Source: Immundisolibacter sp. (GTDB taxonomy: Bacteria; Pseudomonadota; Gammaproteobacteria; Immundisolibacterales; Immundisolibacteraceae). From it: 41,242 nt of DNA. Where the stretch lies: the NCBI RefSeq assembly GCF_041601295.1, contig NZ_JBFIII010000010.1, forward strand, positions 1-41,242, in the 5' to 3' direction. Position numbers and translations under genes: made by a program. A model generated the notes under the pieces. The model had not been told where the DNA came from, ran no database searches, and saw nothing but the letters and a program-made list of their open reading frames with translations. Positions 33,147-41,242 of this stretch are shown here, piece by piece (positions within the stretch are counted from its first letter, which is position 1; each line of letters begins with the position of its first letter).

Positions 33147-33749
33147 TCAGGGCCGCGGTGGCTGGGTCGCCTGCATCGACGGCCGCTGGCTGAATTCGGA
33201 CAGCCAGGCGGCAAGTGCCGGATGACCTTCGCGCCAGCCTACGTCCGGGAAGCGGAAATCGAGGTACTCCAGCGTCACGGCAAACTCGATGTGCGCCAAG
33301 GTCACTGTCGCGCCGAGTGTGGCAACGTCCTGCTCCATGACCGCAAGGCCACGGCCAATAGCGCGCTGCTGGCGGTCGGTCCACGGCGCCCAGCGTATGG
33401 CTTCCGGTCGCAGCAGTTCCAGACGGGCGGTGACGGCGGCGTCCAGCACCCCGTCAGCCAGAGCTGCCCGGCGCAGCAGGGCAATGCGCGCGGTGCCGCC
33501 CGGAATCAGCCGCGGCTGGGACGTCAGGGTGTCCAGGTATTCACAGATTACCCAGCTGTCATACAGACAACTACCGTCATCCAGGCGCAGCGCCGGCACC
33601 TTGCCCAGCGGATTGACCTCCAGCAGCGCGGTTGGGTCTTCCAATGGGCTGACGATGATTTCGCTCACCTGATCAGCGAGGCCTTTTTCGAGCAAGGTCA
33701 CCCGCACCTTGCGCGAGTAGGGCGAGGGTTTAGCGTAAACGAGCTGCAT
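33147..33749 (-). CDS. glutathione S-transferase family protein
   Basis: A 200-aa two-domain glutathione transferase. The N-terminal thioredoxin-like half shows YAKPSPYSRKVRVTLLEKGL, NPLGKVPAL with the cis-Pro, and LYDSWVICEYLD for the glutathione gamma-Glu site. The helical C-terminal half is typical of YibF-like members. A GGAG site precedes ATG 33749. It lies 20 bp after the aldolase-like gene on the same strand. The substrate is unknown. Confidence 0.92.
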   Translation of the reverse strand: MQLVYAKPSPYSRKVRVTLLEKGLADQVSEIIVSPLEDPTALLEVNPLGKVPALRLDDGSCLYDSWVICEYLDTLTSQPRLIPGGTARIALLRRAALADGVLDAAVTARLELLRPEAIRWAPWTDRQQRAIGRGLAVMEQDVATLGATVTLAHIEFAVTLEYLDFRFPDVGWREGHPALAAWLSEFSQRPSMQATQPPRP

Positions 33750-33769
33750 CGGGAGGCTCCTGTCGTGGC

Positions 33770-34453
33770 TTAGTCAAAATCCTGTCTGCCGTAACTTTCG
33801 AAGCGCACCACCACCCGAGCCATCTCAGCGTGATCCAGCAGCACTGGCGCGCCCAGCGCCAGAGTGGCGCAGTACTGGCCAGCCAGCGCCTCGACCTCCT
33901 CGGCGAGGGCAAGCGCGGCATCAAGGCTTGCGCCCACGGCAATGGCGCCGTGATTCGCCAGCAGGCAGGCGTGGCGGTCTTGCAGGGCCACCAGTGCATT
34001 GGCCGATAACTCGGCGCTGCCAAAGGTTGCATAGTCGGCACAGCGCACGCTGTTGCCTCCGGCGATAGCCACCATGTAATGGAAGGCCGGCAGCTCGCGC
34101 CGCATGCAGGCCAACGTGCTGGCGTAGCGGGAATGGGTGTGGACAATCGCGGCCACCTGCGGTCGGGCGGCGTAGATATCGCAGTGGAATCTCCACTCGG
34201 ACGAAGGCTTCAGTTGCCCTGGGGCGGCCACGCCGTGGGCGTCCAGGCACACCAGGTCGGCCGGGGCTAACTGCGGGTAGGGAATGCCGGTCGGCGTCAC
34301 CAGCAACCCACCCGGCAAGCGAACGCTGAGGTTGCCTGAGGTGCCGCGATTCAGACCCAGGCGCACGCTGGCGCGGGCCGCCTCGACTAACTGTTGGCGA
34401 AGGGCGCTCTCGTCCAAGGGCGGACCGTGCGGCGGGGCGGGAGGGCCGGCCAC
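33770..34453 (-). CDS. class II aldolase/adducin family protein
   Basis: A 227-aa protein of the fuculose-phosphate aldolase type, zinc enzymes that split or epimerise phosphorylated sugars. Visible motifs are LNRGTSGNLSVR, TPTGIPYPQL, KPSSEWRFHCDIYAAR, the zinc ligands in VHTHSRYAS, and LLANHGAIAVG. Start GTG 34453 has no clear ribosome site and the true start may be slightly downstream. It is divergent from the second glutathione transferase by 84 bp and probably co-transcribed with the first. Confidence 0.9.
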   Translation of the reverse strand: MAGPPAPPHGPPLDESALRQQLVEAARASVRLGLNRGTSGNLSVRLPGGLLVTPTGIPYPQLAPADLVCLDAHGVAAPGQLKPSSEWRFHCDIYAARPQVAAIVHTHSRYASTLACMRRELPAFHYMVAIAGGNSVRCADYATFGSAELSANALVALQDRHACLLANHGAIAVGASLDAALALAEEVEALAGQYCATLALGAPVLLDHAEMARVVVRFESYGRQDFD

Positions 34454-34537
34454 AAGTGGGCGCCAGCCGGGCGCCGCAGTATGCCACAGGCAATGTCACA
34501 GCCTAGAATGCTGCACCTGCCGCTCGCCGGAGACAGC

Positions 34538-35236
34538 ATGATCGATCTCTATATGTGGCCGACGCCCAACGCCCACAAGGTGACTCTGTTCCTGGAAGAA
34601 ACCGGCCTGCCGTACCGGACGCACGCGATCAACATCGGCGACGGCGATCAATTCACGCCGCAGTTTCTGGCCATCAGCCCGAACAACAAGATGCCGGCCA
34701 TCGTCGACCCGGATGGTCCGGACGGCCAGCCGATCAGCGTGTTCGAGAGCGGTGCGATTTTGATTTATCTTGCTGACAAGACTGGCTGCTTCATGCCCAC
34801 GGCGGCACGTGCCCGCTACGACGTTCTGCAGTGGCTGATGTTCCAGATGGCGAGTGTTGGCCCGATGCTGGGCCAGGCGCATCACTTTCGCGACTACGCG
34901 CCCGAAAAACTGCCCTACGCCATCGACCGCTACACCAATGAATCGCGGCGCATCTACAACGTGGTCGAAAAGCGCCTGGCGGACCGCGACTACGTAGCCG
35001 GCGAGTACTCCATCGCCGACATGGCGATCTTCCCGTGGTTTCTGCACTACGAACGCCAGGGCGTGGACCTGGGCGAACTGCCCAGGGTCAAACGCTGGAT
35101 GGATGCCATCAATGCCCGCCCGGCAACGTCACGCGCTTTGGCCGTCATGGCCGACCGGCGACCACCCAGGCCCGGTCCGCAGAACGACGAACAGCGCGAA
35201 ATCCTGTTCGGCAAGAAACAGTTCCAGAAACGTTGA
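34538..35236 (+). CDS. glutathione S-transferase, nu-class (YfcG-like)
   Basis: ATG 34538 with GGAGA upstream gives 232 aa; an earlier in-frame start at 34394 would add 48 unrelated residues. The start IDLYMWPTPNAHKVTLFLEE, then ISPNNKMPAIVD and FESGAILIYLADKTG match YfcG/YghU-type enzymes, which bind two glutathiones and have disulfide reductase or peroxidase activity. The C-terminal half has YNVVEKRLADRDYVAGEYSIADMA. It is followed after 8 bp by an exported VOC protein. Confidence 0.93.
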   Translation: MIDLYMWPTPNAHKVTLFLEETGLPYRTHAINIGDGDQFTPQFLAISPNNKMPAIVDPDGPDGQPISVFESGAILIYLADKTGCFMPTAARARYDVLQWLMFQMASVGPMLGQAHHFRDYAPEKLPYAIDRYTNESRRIYNVVEKRLADRDYVAGEYSIADMAIFPWFLHYERQGVDLGELPRVKRWMDAINARPATSRALAVMADRRPPRPGPQNDEQREILFGKKQFQKR

Positions 35237-35244
35237 GGTTGGTC

Positions 35245-35826
35245 GTGCGAAACGTCATCGCCGTGGGTCTGTTGCTGGCGTGCGTCAGCGCCGGGGCACA
35301 GGTGCCGGGCTTGCGTGGCGTCGACCACGTCGGCCTGACCGTGCCGGACCTTAAACAGGCCGAGGCTTTCTTTGAAAAGTTGCTCGGCTGCCAGACACTG
35401 GCGCGTAACGGGCCGCTGCGGGCCGATGACGACTGGCTGGTCCGCCATGTCGGCGTGGATGCGCGGGCCGAGATTCGCGCCATGTCCCTTATGCGCTGCA
35501 CCACTGGCGCCAACCTTGAACTGTTCGAATGGTCGGCGCCGGACCAGGACCAGCGCCAGCCGCGTAATAGCGACCACGCCGGACACCACCTGTCGTTTTA
35601 CGTGGACGACATCGAGGCGGCCGCGCGTTGGCTGCGCGAGAGCGGCATCGAGACCTACGCTGGCCCGTTCAGCTCCACCCAGGGCGATTACGCCGGACAA
35701 TGGGTGCTGTATTTCCGCACCCCATGGGGCGCGCATCTGGAGCTGGTGTCCTATCCCAAGGGGATGGGTTACGAGCGCAAGGGTGGCCAGCGCTTGTGGG
35801 ATCCGCGAGCGCCCATAGCCCGCTGA
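35245..35826 (+). CDS. exported VOC (glyoxalase/bleomycin-resistance) family protein
   Basis: GTG 35245, with GAGG six bases upstream, gives 193 aa beginning with a signal peptide (NVIAVGLLLACVSAGAQVPG, cleavage likely near GAQ). The mature part is a VOC metalloenzyme fold: GVDHVGLTVPDLKQAEAFFEK, HAGHHLSFYVDDIEAAARWL and GAHLELVSYPKGMGYER supply likely His and Glu metal ligands. Known VOC enzymes include dioxygenases, isomerases and lyases. An exported form is less usual, so a periplasmic reaction is inferred. Co-directional with the glutathione transferase. Confidence 0.87.
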   Translation: MRNVIAVGLLLACVSAGAQVPGLRGVDHVGLTVPDLKQAEAFFEKLLGCQTLARNGPLRADDDWLVRHVGVDARAEIRAMSLMRCTTGANLELFEWSAPDQDQRQPRNSDHAGHHLSFYVDDIEAAARWLRESGIETYAGPFSSTQGDYAGQWVLYFRTPWGAHLELVSYPKGMGYERKGGQRLWDPRAPIAR

Positions 35827-35842
35827 AGCGTCGCTTGCCGGT

Positions 35843-36379
35843 TCAGCTGCTAAGGCGGGCCGAATAGGCCAGTACCTTTTCGAAGGCGTACGGCTCCTCG
35901 GCGCCGCTGTCCGGATCCCACAAGCTGCGACCGGGACGCTGCATCAGGTCGCCACCGTACACATGCAAGCCACCGTTCATGCCAGTCAACGGATTGGCCA
36001 CGGCGTGGATCAGTTCCGGATCCATCACGAACACGTCGCCCGCGCGCAGGCTGCGTATGCCGTCGTTCTCCAGACCCTCGGCACCGCGTCGGTACAGGTG
36101 GTTGTCTTCTTGCCCGGCGTAGATGCCGATCACGCCCCACATGCGGTGGTTATGCACCGGACTCAGGCTGCCAGGTGCGCTGATGACGTGCGCCACGGTC
36201 AGCGACTCGGAGCGAAACAGCGGCACCACGCCCGGCTTGTCGGCACCCGCCGCGAAGGCAGCGGCAAGCGCCTGAGGCTCGCGCAGTGCCACGGTCAGTA
36301 ACTCGGCAATGCCAGCCGCCGGGTTGGTACCGACCAACGCCGCCTGACACGCCGCGACAAAACGGTCGGAATCGAACAT
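35843..36379 (-). CDS. cysteine dioxygenase-like cupin protein
   Basis: A 178-aa double-stranded beta-helix protein of the predicted cysteine-dioxygenase-like metal enzyme group. Likely iron ligands are the two His in SPVHNHRMWGVIGIYAGQED and a third in DPELIHAVAN. The substrate need not be cysteine; related enzymes act on other thiols or small molecules. A near-perfect AAGGAGG site precedes ATG 36379. It stands alone, convergent with the VOC gene. Confidence 0.85.
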   Translation of the reverse strand: MFDSDRFVAACQAALVGTNPAAGIAELLTVALREPQALAAAFAAGADKPGVVPLFRSESLTVAHVISAPGSLSPVHNHRMWGVIGIYAGQEDNHLYRRGAEGLENDGIRSLRAGDVFVMDPELIHAVANPLTGMNGGLHVYGGDLMQRPGRSLWDPDSGAEEPYAFEKVLAYSARLSS

Positions 36380-36486
36380 GACGGGCCTCCTTGTGCAACG
36401 GGCGCCCGCTGGCCACGAACACAGGCCACGGGACGGCAGGCTAGACTAGTACGTTAAGTCCGCTGACGCACCATCGCCTGTCACCC

Positions 36487-38790
36487 ATGCCCAAATCGCG
36501 ATCTCGCACCCCTGCCCGTCGTCGTCGCTGGATGGGCTGGCTTATGCCGTTAATCCTTACCGGACTGGCGGGGCTGGCGCTGTATGCGGTGCATCTGGAT
36601 CGGGTGATCCGGCAAAAATTTGAAGGCCAGCGCTGGGCGCTGCCAGCCCGGGTTTTTGCCCGACCGCTCGAACTGTATGCCGGCGCGGCACTTAACCCGC
36701 GCCGTCTGAGTGAGGCGCTGGACCGGCTCGGCTATACCCGTGACGAGCCGATCGGCGCCGGCAGTTACAACATCCGCGGCACGCGCATGATTGTGTATAC
36801 CCGTGGCTTCCAGTTCTGGGATTCGGTCGAGCCACCGCGCAAGGTCAACGTTCAGTTCGACGGCCAGCAAATCGCGGGGTTGCACACCGAAGAGGGCGAA
36901 TTGCCGTTGCTGCGCCTGGAGCCCGAGTTTATCGGCGGTTTCTATCCGGCCAGCAACGAGGACCGCCTGCTGCTGCGCCTGGACGAAGTGCCGCAAGCGC
37001 TGGTACAGGCGCTACTGACGCTGGAGGATCGCGACTTCTACCGTCACCATGGCGTATCGATGCGCGCCATCGCTCGCGCCCTGTGGGCCGATCTTCGGGC
37101 TGGCGCGGTGGTCCAGGGCGGCAGCACCCTGACCCAGCAGCTGGTGAAGAACTATTTCCTTACCGCCGATCGCACGGTCTGGCGCAAGCTCACCGAAGCC
37201 ATCATGGCGGTACTGCTCGAAACCCACTACGACAAGAACGAGATCCTCGAGGCGTATCTGAACGAGGTGTTCCTGGGCCAGATCGGCACCCGCAGCGTGC
37301 ACGGCATGGCGCAGGGAGCAATGCTGTACTTCGGCCGTCCGCTCGGCGAACTCGATGCCTCGCAACTGGCCATGATGGCGGCCATGGTGCAGGCGCCGTC
37401 CTACTATGATCCACGCCGGCACCCGCAGCGCGCCACGGCGCGGCGCAACCTTGCGTTGCGTCTGCTGGCCGAACAAGGCTTGCTGACGCCGGATCAGGCC
37501 GCCGCCGAACAGGCCAAACCCCTGCGCGTGGTCAAGCGCACCGCCCTGACGCTGGCACGCTATCCGGCGTTTCTGGACCTGGTGCGGCGGCAGTTGCAGC
37601 GGGACTATCCGGAAGACGTGCTACGCAACGAGGGTCTGCGCATTTTTGCCAGCATGGACCCTGCGGTGCAGGCGGCCGCCGAGGCGGCCGCCACCAGCCA
37701 GGGCGAGCAGATTGCCGCTCAGCGCCGCTTGCCCAAGCTGCAAATGGCCGCGGTGGCGGCCGACATCGCCACCGGCGAGGTGCTGGCCCTGGTTGGCGAT
37801 CGGGACCCGCGTTTCGATGGGTATAACCGGGCGTTGGATGCGCGCCGGCAAATCGGTTCGCTGGCCAAGCCGGCGGTTTACCTCACTGCTTTGGAGCAAC
37901 CTGAACGCTTCAATCTGGCCAGCAGGCTCGACGACCGGCGCATGTCGGTACGGTTGCCCAACGGCCAGAGCTGGCGACCGCGCAATTCGGGCGACGATTA
38001 CCGCGGCGAGGTGTCGCTGTTGCAAGCACTGGCTGAGTCGCGCAACAGCGCCACGGTCGCGCTGGGGTTGTAGGTGGGCGTGCCGGCGGTGCTCAAAACC
38101 CTGCGCTCGCTTGGCGTTGGACGCGAGCTGCCGGCGGTGCCGGCGGTGCTGCTGGGCGCGGTGGAACTCACCCCGCTGGAGGTGACCCGCATGTATCTGA
38201 CGCTCGCCGCGGGAGGCTTCAGGCTTCACCTTCGCGCCATCCACGCGGTTACTGACAAGGATGGCAAGCCACTGGCGAGCTACCCGCTGTCGGTGGAACA
38301 GAAACTCGACCCGGGGTCGGTGTTCCTGGTCAACACCGCCCTGCAGGAAGTGGCCCGCAACGGCACCGCTCGCGCACTCGGGCGGGTGCTGCCGGGCATC
38401 AACGTGGCCGGTAAAACCGGTACCACCAACGACAGCCGGGATTCCTGGTTTGCCGGCTTTACCGGCAATACGGTCGCGGTGGTTTGGATGGGTCTGGACG
38501 ACAATGGCGAGACCGGCTTGTACGGAGCCAGTGGCGCGATGCGTGTCTGGGCCGACATGATCGGTCGCCTGCCAGCTTCACCGCTGACGCTGGCCGAGCC
38601 GCAGGGGATTCAGTGGGTACAGGGACCCAAAGGGCCGTGGTTGCCGGCTGCCCAATGTCCGGGTGGTTTCGGTATCCCGGTGTTCGATGGCGGCGCCCCG
38701 CCGGGCGCGGTGCCCTGCGGCAGCATGTCGGCGCCATCTCCCGAAGAAGAGGACGACGAGTCATGGCGTTGGTTTCGCAAGCTGTTTTGA
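36487..38790 (+). pseudogene. mrcB: penicillin-binding protein 1B, interrupted by in-frame TAG
   Basis: PBP1b polymerises and crosslinks peptidoglycan at the inner membrane. From ATG 36487 there are a basic cytoplasmic start, one membrane helix (about residues 16-35), a UB2H-like domain and a GT51 glycosyltransferase with the catalytic Glu in LEDRDFYRHHG and GGSTLTQQL. The transpeptidase follows with Ser458 in SLAKP and Ser518 in SRN. Codon 529 (38071-38073) is TAG, then the same frame continues to the end with KTGT at Lys643. Family members read through here without a break. As written, the product lacks the KTG box and would not bind beta-lactams or crosslink. The cause could be a nonsense mutation, an amber suppressor or a one-base error. 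Confidence 0.9.
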
Positions 38791-39302
38791 GGCGCGGCCG
38801 GCGACTGGCGCTGTGCGGGACGCTGCTACTCGCCGGTTGCATCGTTGCGCCGCCACAGCGGCCGGCTCCTGCGCCACCACCACCACCGCCCGCCGGGAGC
38901 GTACCGGCACCCCTGCCTCCGGCGCAGCCGCTGCCCCGTCCGCAGCCACCGGCGAGTGCGGTCATCCGTCCCGGGCCACCGCCATCGGCGCCGCCACCAC
39001 CTGCGAATGTGATCCCGGCGCCCCAGCCGGCGGCCACCGGCTCGCTGGTAGCGCTTGCCGATCAGCAGGCAGCGGCCGGTGACTACGCGGCGGCTGCCTC
39101 ACAACTTGAGCGCGCGCTGCGCATTCGGCCGCAGGATCCGGTGTTGTGGCAAAAGCTGGCCTGGCTACGCCTGCACAACGGCGAATGGGACCAGGCCGCG
39201 AGTCTGGCCGCCCGATCCAGCGCCCTGGCCGGCAACAACGCCACGCTGCGTTTGCAAAATCAGCGCATCGCCGATCTGGCCCGGGCTCGCCAGCGACCTT
39301 GA
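38763..39302 (+). CDS. LpoP-like lipoprotein (PBP1b activator candidate)
   Basis: ATG 38763 overlaps the last 28 bp of mrcB and gives 179 aa. A lipoprotein signal ends in LLLAGC with lipidated Cys at about 26. Then comes a long Pro/Ala-rich linker (about residues 30-100), followed by a tetratricopeptide-like helical pair (ALADQQAAAGDYAAAASQLE, ALRIRPQDPVLWQKLAWLRL). Pseudomonas LpoP, the outer-membrane lipoprotein that stimulates PBP1b, has this design and is encoded in the same operon as its PBP1b gene. The name is inferred from design and neighbourhood. Confidence 0.8.
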   Translation: MALVSQAVLRRGRRLALCGTLLLAGCIVAPPQRPAPAPPPPPPAGSVPAPLPPAQPLPRPQPPASAVIRPGPPPSAPPPPANVIPAPQPAATGSLVALADQQAAAGDYAAAASQLERALRIRPQDPVLWQKLAWLRLHNGEWDQAASLAARSSALAGNNATLRLQNQRIADLARARQRP

Positions 39303-39336
39303 AGCACTGGCTTTTTTGGGGCCGCCGCATACCAAA

Positions 39337-40311
39337 TCAGTGCGCCAGAAAACCCTTTCCGGCCGCGAACTGGGCGCACTGGTTGAGCGCCGAAAGAATC
39401 ATGGCATGGCTGGCGATACCCTTGCCCGCAATATCAAAGGCGGTGCCGTGGCCAACGGTCATGAACAGGTACGGCATGCCGATGAAGCCACCGCAGTTAC
39501 CCTCGAAACCCCAGGTCTTGAGTGCGATGTGGCCCTGATCGTGGCACATGGCCACGACCACATCGTAGCGGCCGTCGATGCAGTGACGAAACACCGTGTC
39601 GGGCGAAATCGGTCCGCTCACGTCGATGCCCTCGCTTCGTGCAATCGCCACGCCGGGCGTAATGGCGGCGTCCTCTTCAGGGCCGTGGGCGTGCGGGTTA
39701 AGACCCGCCACACCGATCCGCGGGCTCGCCACGCCCCAGCCGCGCAGGGTGTGTTCGGTCAGGCGGATCGAGTGCGCCACCAGGTCGGACGTCAGGCCGG
39801 CACACACGTCGCGTAAATAGATGTGATCAAAGATGTGGGTTATACGCAGCGGCCCCGAGAACAGGGTCAGCAGACGCTCACCGGGTTCCGCGTTCATCAA
39901 GGTGCCAAGCGCACCGGCAGCGGCCATCGCCTCGGAGTTGATCGGGCCCATCACCAGGCCCGCTACTTCGCCTCGGGTGGCCAGCGCCTGCGCCTGACCG
40001 ATCCAGGTGGCCACGGCCGCACCGCACGGCGCCCGTTCTTCGCCAATCACGATTTCCGCCGGGTCCAGGACGCCGCTGTCGAGTATTGAAATCACGCGTG
40101 GGTCATTGCCGACCTCGGCGACCGAGCTGACCGGTTTGACGCCGAGGTCCACCCCGGCGACGGCGATTCCCCGGCGCATGGCATCGGCGCTACCGATGAA
40201 AAGCATCCGCGCTTTTTGTTGTGGTTCACCACTGGCCATGGCCTTGGCCAGGATCTCCGGACCGATGCCGCAAGGATCCCCAATGGTGACGGCGAGTGCG
40301 GGTTGATTCAT
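39337..40311 (-). CDS. pdxA: PdxA family dehydrogenase (4-hydroxythreonine-4-phosphate dehydrogenase or PdxA2-like)
   Basis: ATG 40311 gives 324 aa starting MNQPALAVTIGDPCGIGPEI, the family opening; a start 17 codons upstream does not fit. Metal-binding His residues lie in GLNPHAHGPEE and MCHDQGHIALK. The canonical enzyme oxidises 4-phosphohydroxy-threonine in pyridoxal phosphate synthesis. PdxA2-like relatives act on other phosphorylated hydroxy acids, and aromatic cis-diol dehydrogenases share the family. CHDQGHIALK rather than the usual YHDQGL... form, and the lack of ksgA or surA nearby, leave a PdxA2-type role open. Confidence 0.88.
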   Translation of the reverse strand: MNQPALAVTIGDPCGIGPEILAKAMASGEPQQKARMLFIGSADAMRRGIAVAGVDLGVKPVSSVAEVGNDPRVISILDSGVLDPAEIVIGEERAPCGAAVATWIGQAQALATRGEVAGLVMGPINSEAMAAAGALGTLMNAEPGERLLTLFSGPLRITHIFDHIYLRDVCAGLTSDLVAHSIRLTEHTLRGWGVASPRIGVAGLNPHAHGPEEDAAITPGVAIARSEGIDVSGPISPDTVFRHCIDGRYDVVVAMCHDQGHIALKTWGFEGNCGGFIGMPYLFMTVGHGTAFDIAGKGIASHAMILSALNQCAQFAAGKGFLAH

Positions 40312-40404
40312 GAAAATACCTGTGATTGTCAGTCTGTGAATGGGGGCTTGACCCAGACCCAAGCCACGGCGATTGTCCCCGATTCTAAGCCGTCCCTGGA
40401 CAAC

Positions 40405-40442
40405 AAAAACCCCGGGCTCCTTTCGGCGCCCGGGGTTTTTTT
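40405..40442. terminator. rho-independent terminator after groEL (bidirectional)
   Basis: CCCCGGGC (40410-40417) pairs perfectly with GCCCGGGG (40428-40435) around a 10-nt loop. A-run 40405-40409 and T-run 40436-40442 flank the stem, so it can work on either strand. It lies 25 bp beyond the groEL stop on the minus strand and separates the chaperonin operon from pdxA. Confidence 0.93.
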
Positions 40443-40467
40443 CTTGCGAAAAGGTGCGCGGCAGCGC

Positions 40468-41242
40468 TTACATCATGTCCATGCCGCCCATGCCACCCAT
40501 TCCGCCCATTCCGCCCATGCCACCTGGCATGCCGCCGCCACCGGCTTCCTTCTTCTCTGGTGCTTCCGCCACCGCAACCTCGGTGGTGATCAGCAGGCCG
40601 GCAATGGAAGCCGCATTTTGCAGCGCTACGCGCGCCACCTTGGCCGGGTCCAGGATGCCCATGGCAAGCATATCGCCGTACTCGCCGGTGCCGGCGTTGT
40701 AGCCGAAGTTGGCGTCTTTGCTCATACGAACCTTGTCCAGCACCACCGACTGCTCGTCACCGGCGTTGGCGACAATCTGCCGCAGCGGCTCGTCCATGGC
40801 ACGCAGGGCAATGCGAACGCCCACGTTCTGGTCCTCGTTGTCGCCCTTGAGGTCCTTGATCTTGACCGCGGTACGCACCAGCGCCACGCCGCCACCGGGC
40901 ACTACGCCTTCCTCCACCGCCGCACGGGTCGCGTGCAGGGCGTCTTCGACGCGCGCCTTCTTTTCCTTCATTTCGACCTCGGTGGCTGCACCGACCTTGA
41001 TCACGGCCACACCGCCAGACAGCTTGGCAGCGCGCTCCTGCAGCTTCTCCTTGTCGTAGTCGGAACTGGTGTCCTCGACCTGACGGTTGATCTGCTTGAT
41101 GCGGGCCTGAATATCCGCGGCCTTGCCGGCGCCATCGATCAGGGTGGTGTTGTCCTTGTCGATTTGTACCTTCTTGGCTTGTCCCAGGTCTTCCAGGGTG
41201 GCCTTCTCCAGGGTCATGCCGGTTTCCTCGGCAATGACGGTA
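40468..41242 (-). CDS. groEL: chaperonin GroEL, 3' part (partial)
   Basis: The last 258 or so codons of the 60-kDa chaperonin, which folds proteins inside a double ring with GroES. VEDALHATRAAVEEGVVPGGG, EDQNVGVRIALRAMDEP and MGILDPAKVARVALQNAASI are invariant GroEL regions, and the protein ends with repeated Gly-Gly-Met and MDMM. The 5' half lies beyond the window edge. It ends before a strong terminator. Confidence 0.97.
   Translation of the reverse strand, partial: TVIAEETGMTLEKATLEDLGQAKKVQIDKDNTTLIDGAGKAADIQARIKQINRQVEDTSSDYDKEKLQERAAKLSGGVAVIKVGAATEVEMKEKKARVEDALHATRAAVEEGVVPGGGVALVRTAVKIKDLKGDNEDQNVGVRIALRAMDEPLRQIVANAGDEQSVVLDKVRMSKDANFGYNAGTGEYGDMLAMGILDPAKVARVALQNAASIAGLLITTEVAVAEAPEKKEAGGGGMPGGMGGMGGMGGMGGMDMM

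Noticed and set aside
38074..38790. The part of mrcB after TAG as an independent gene
   Set aside because: GTG directly follows the stop with no ribosome site, and the segment is only half a transpeptidase domain in the same frame.
40484..40540. Repeated GGCATGGGCGG-like units near the groEL end
   Set aside because: These are the codons of the ordinary Gly-Gly-Met tail of GroEL.

Overview
The window is chromosomal DNA of a GC-rich gammaproteobacterium, centred on the replication origin. The origin block reads rpmH-rnpA-yidD-yidC-mnmE on the minus strand, facing away from dnaA-dnaN-recF-gyrB on the plus strand. It is joined to the topA-smg-dprA-lysM / def-fmt block and to aroQ-accB-accC, and the window closes in groEL. 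Gene content and order resemble Pseudomonas and related lineages. I cannot name a genus.

Left flank (1-3700): a 3' fragment of proS; a class II Fic gene preceded by dense operator-like repeats and running into a decayed MmeI-type restriction-modification gene; a small orphan ORF; tRNA-Phe(GAA); a Ni-type glyoxalase I; and a 158-bp palindromic element holding three consecutive hairpins.

3723-10352: a probable operon of GT39 glycosyltransferase, MsbA-like ABC exporter and LpxL-like acyltransferase, pointing to an envelope lipid or glycolipid. It converges on a minus-strand pair encoding a Baeyer-Villiger-type flavin monooxygenase and an SDR, probably for catabolism of a cyclic alcohol or ketone.

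10488-22835: the origin region. It carries a DnaA box upstream of dnaA, a putative oriC in the AT-rich dnaA-dnaN gap (DnaA box, DnaA-trio-like run) and two parS sites inside recF. gyrB and topA converge on a shared hairpin.

22917-30952: smg-dprA-lysM (minus), def-fmt (plus), then aroQ-accB-accC, a DyP peroxidase and a YdcH-like protein (minus).

31073-41242: accessory metabolism (HAD-Nudix fusion, AEC transporter, two glutathione transferases, class II aldolase, exported VOC protein, CDO-like cupin), then mrcB (PBP1b) split by an in-frame amber codon, an LpoP-like lipoprotein, pdxA, a strong terminator and the 3' half of groEL.

The most notable observations are three genes (mnmE, rnpA, dprA) whose conserved N-termini can only be reached from a CTG start lying in a CTGA overlap with the upstream stop codon; the amber codon inside the PBP1b transpeptidase domain; the paired parS sites; the structured 158-bp element; and the repeat array upstream of fic.
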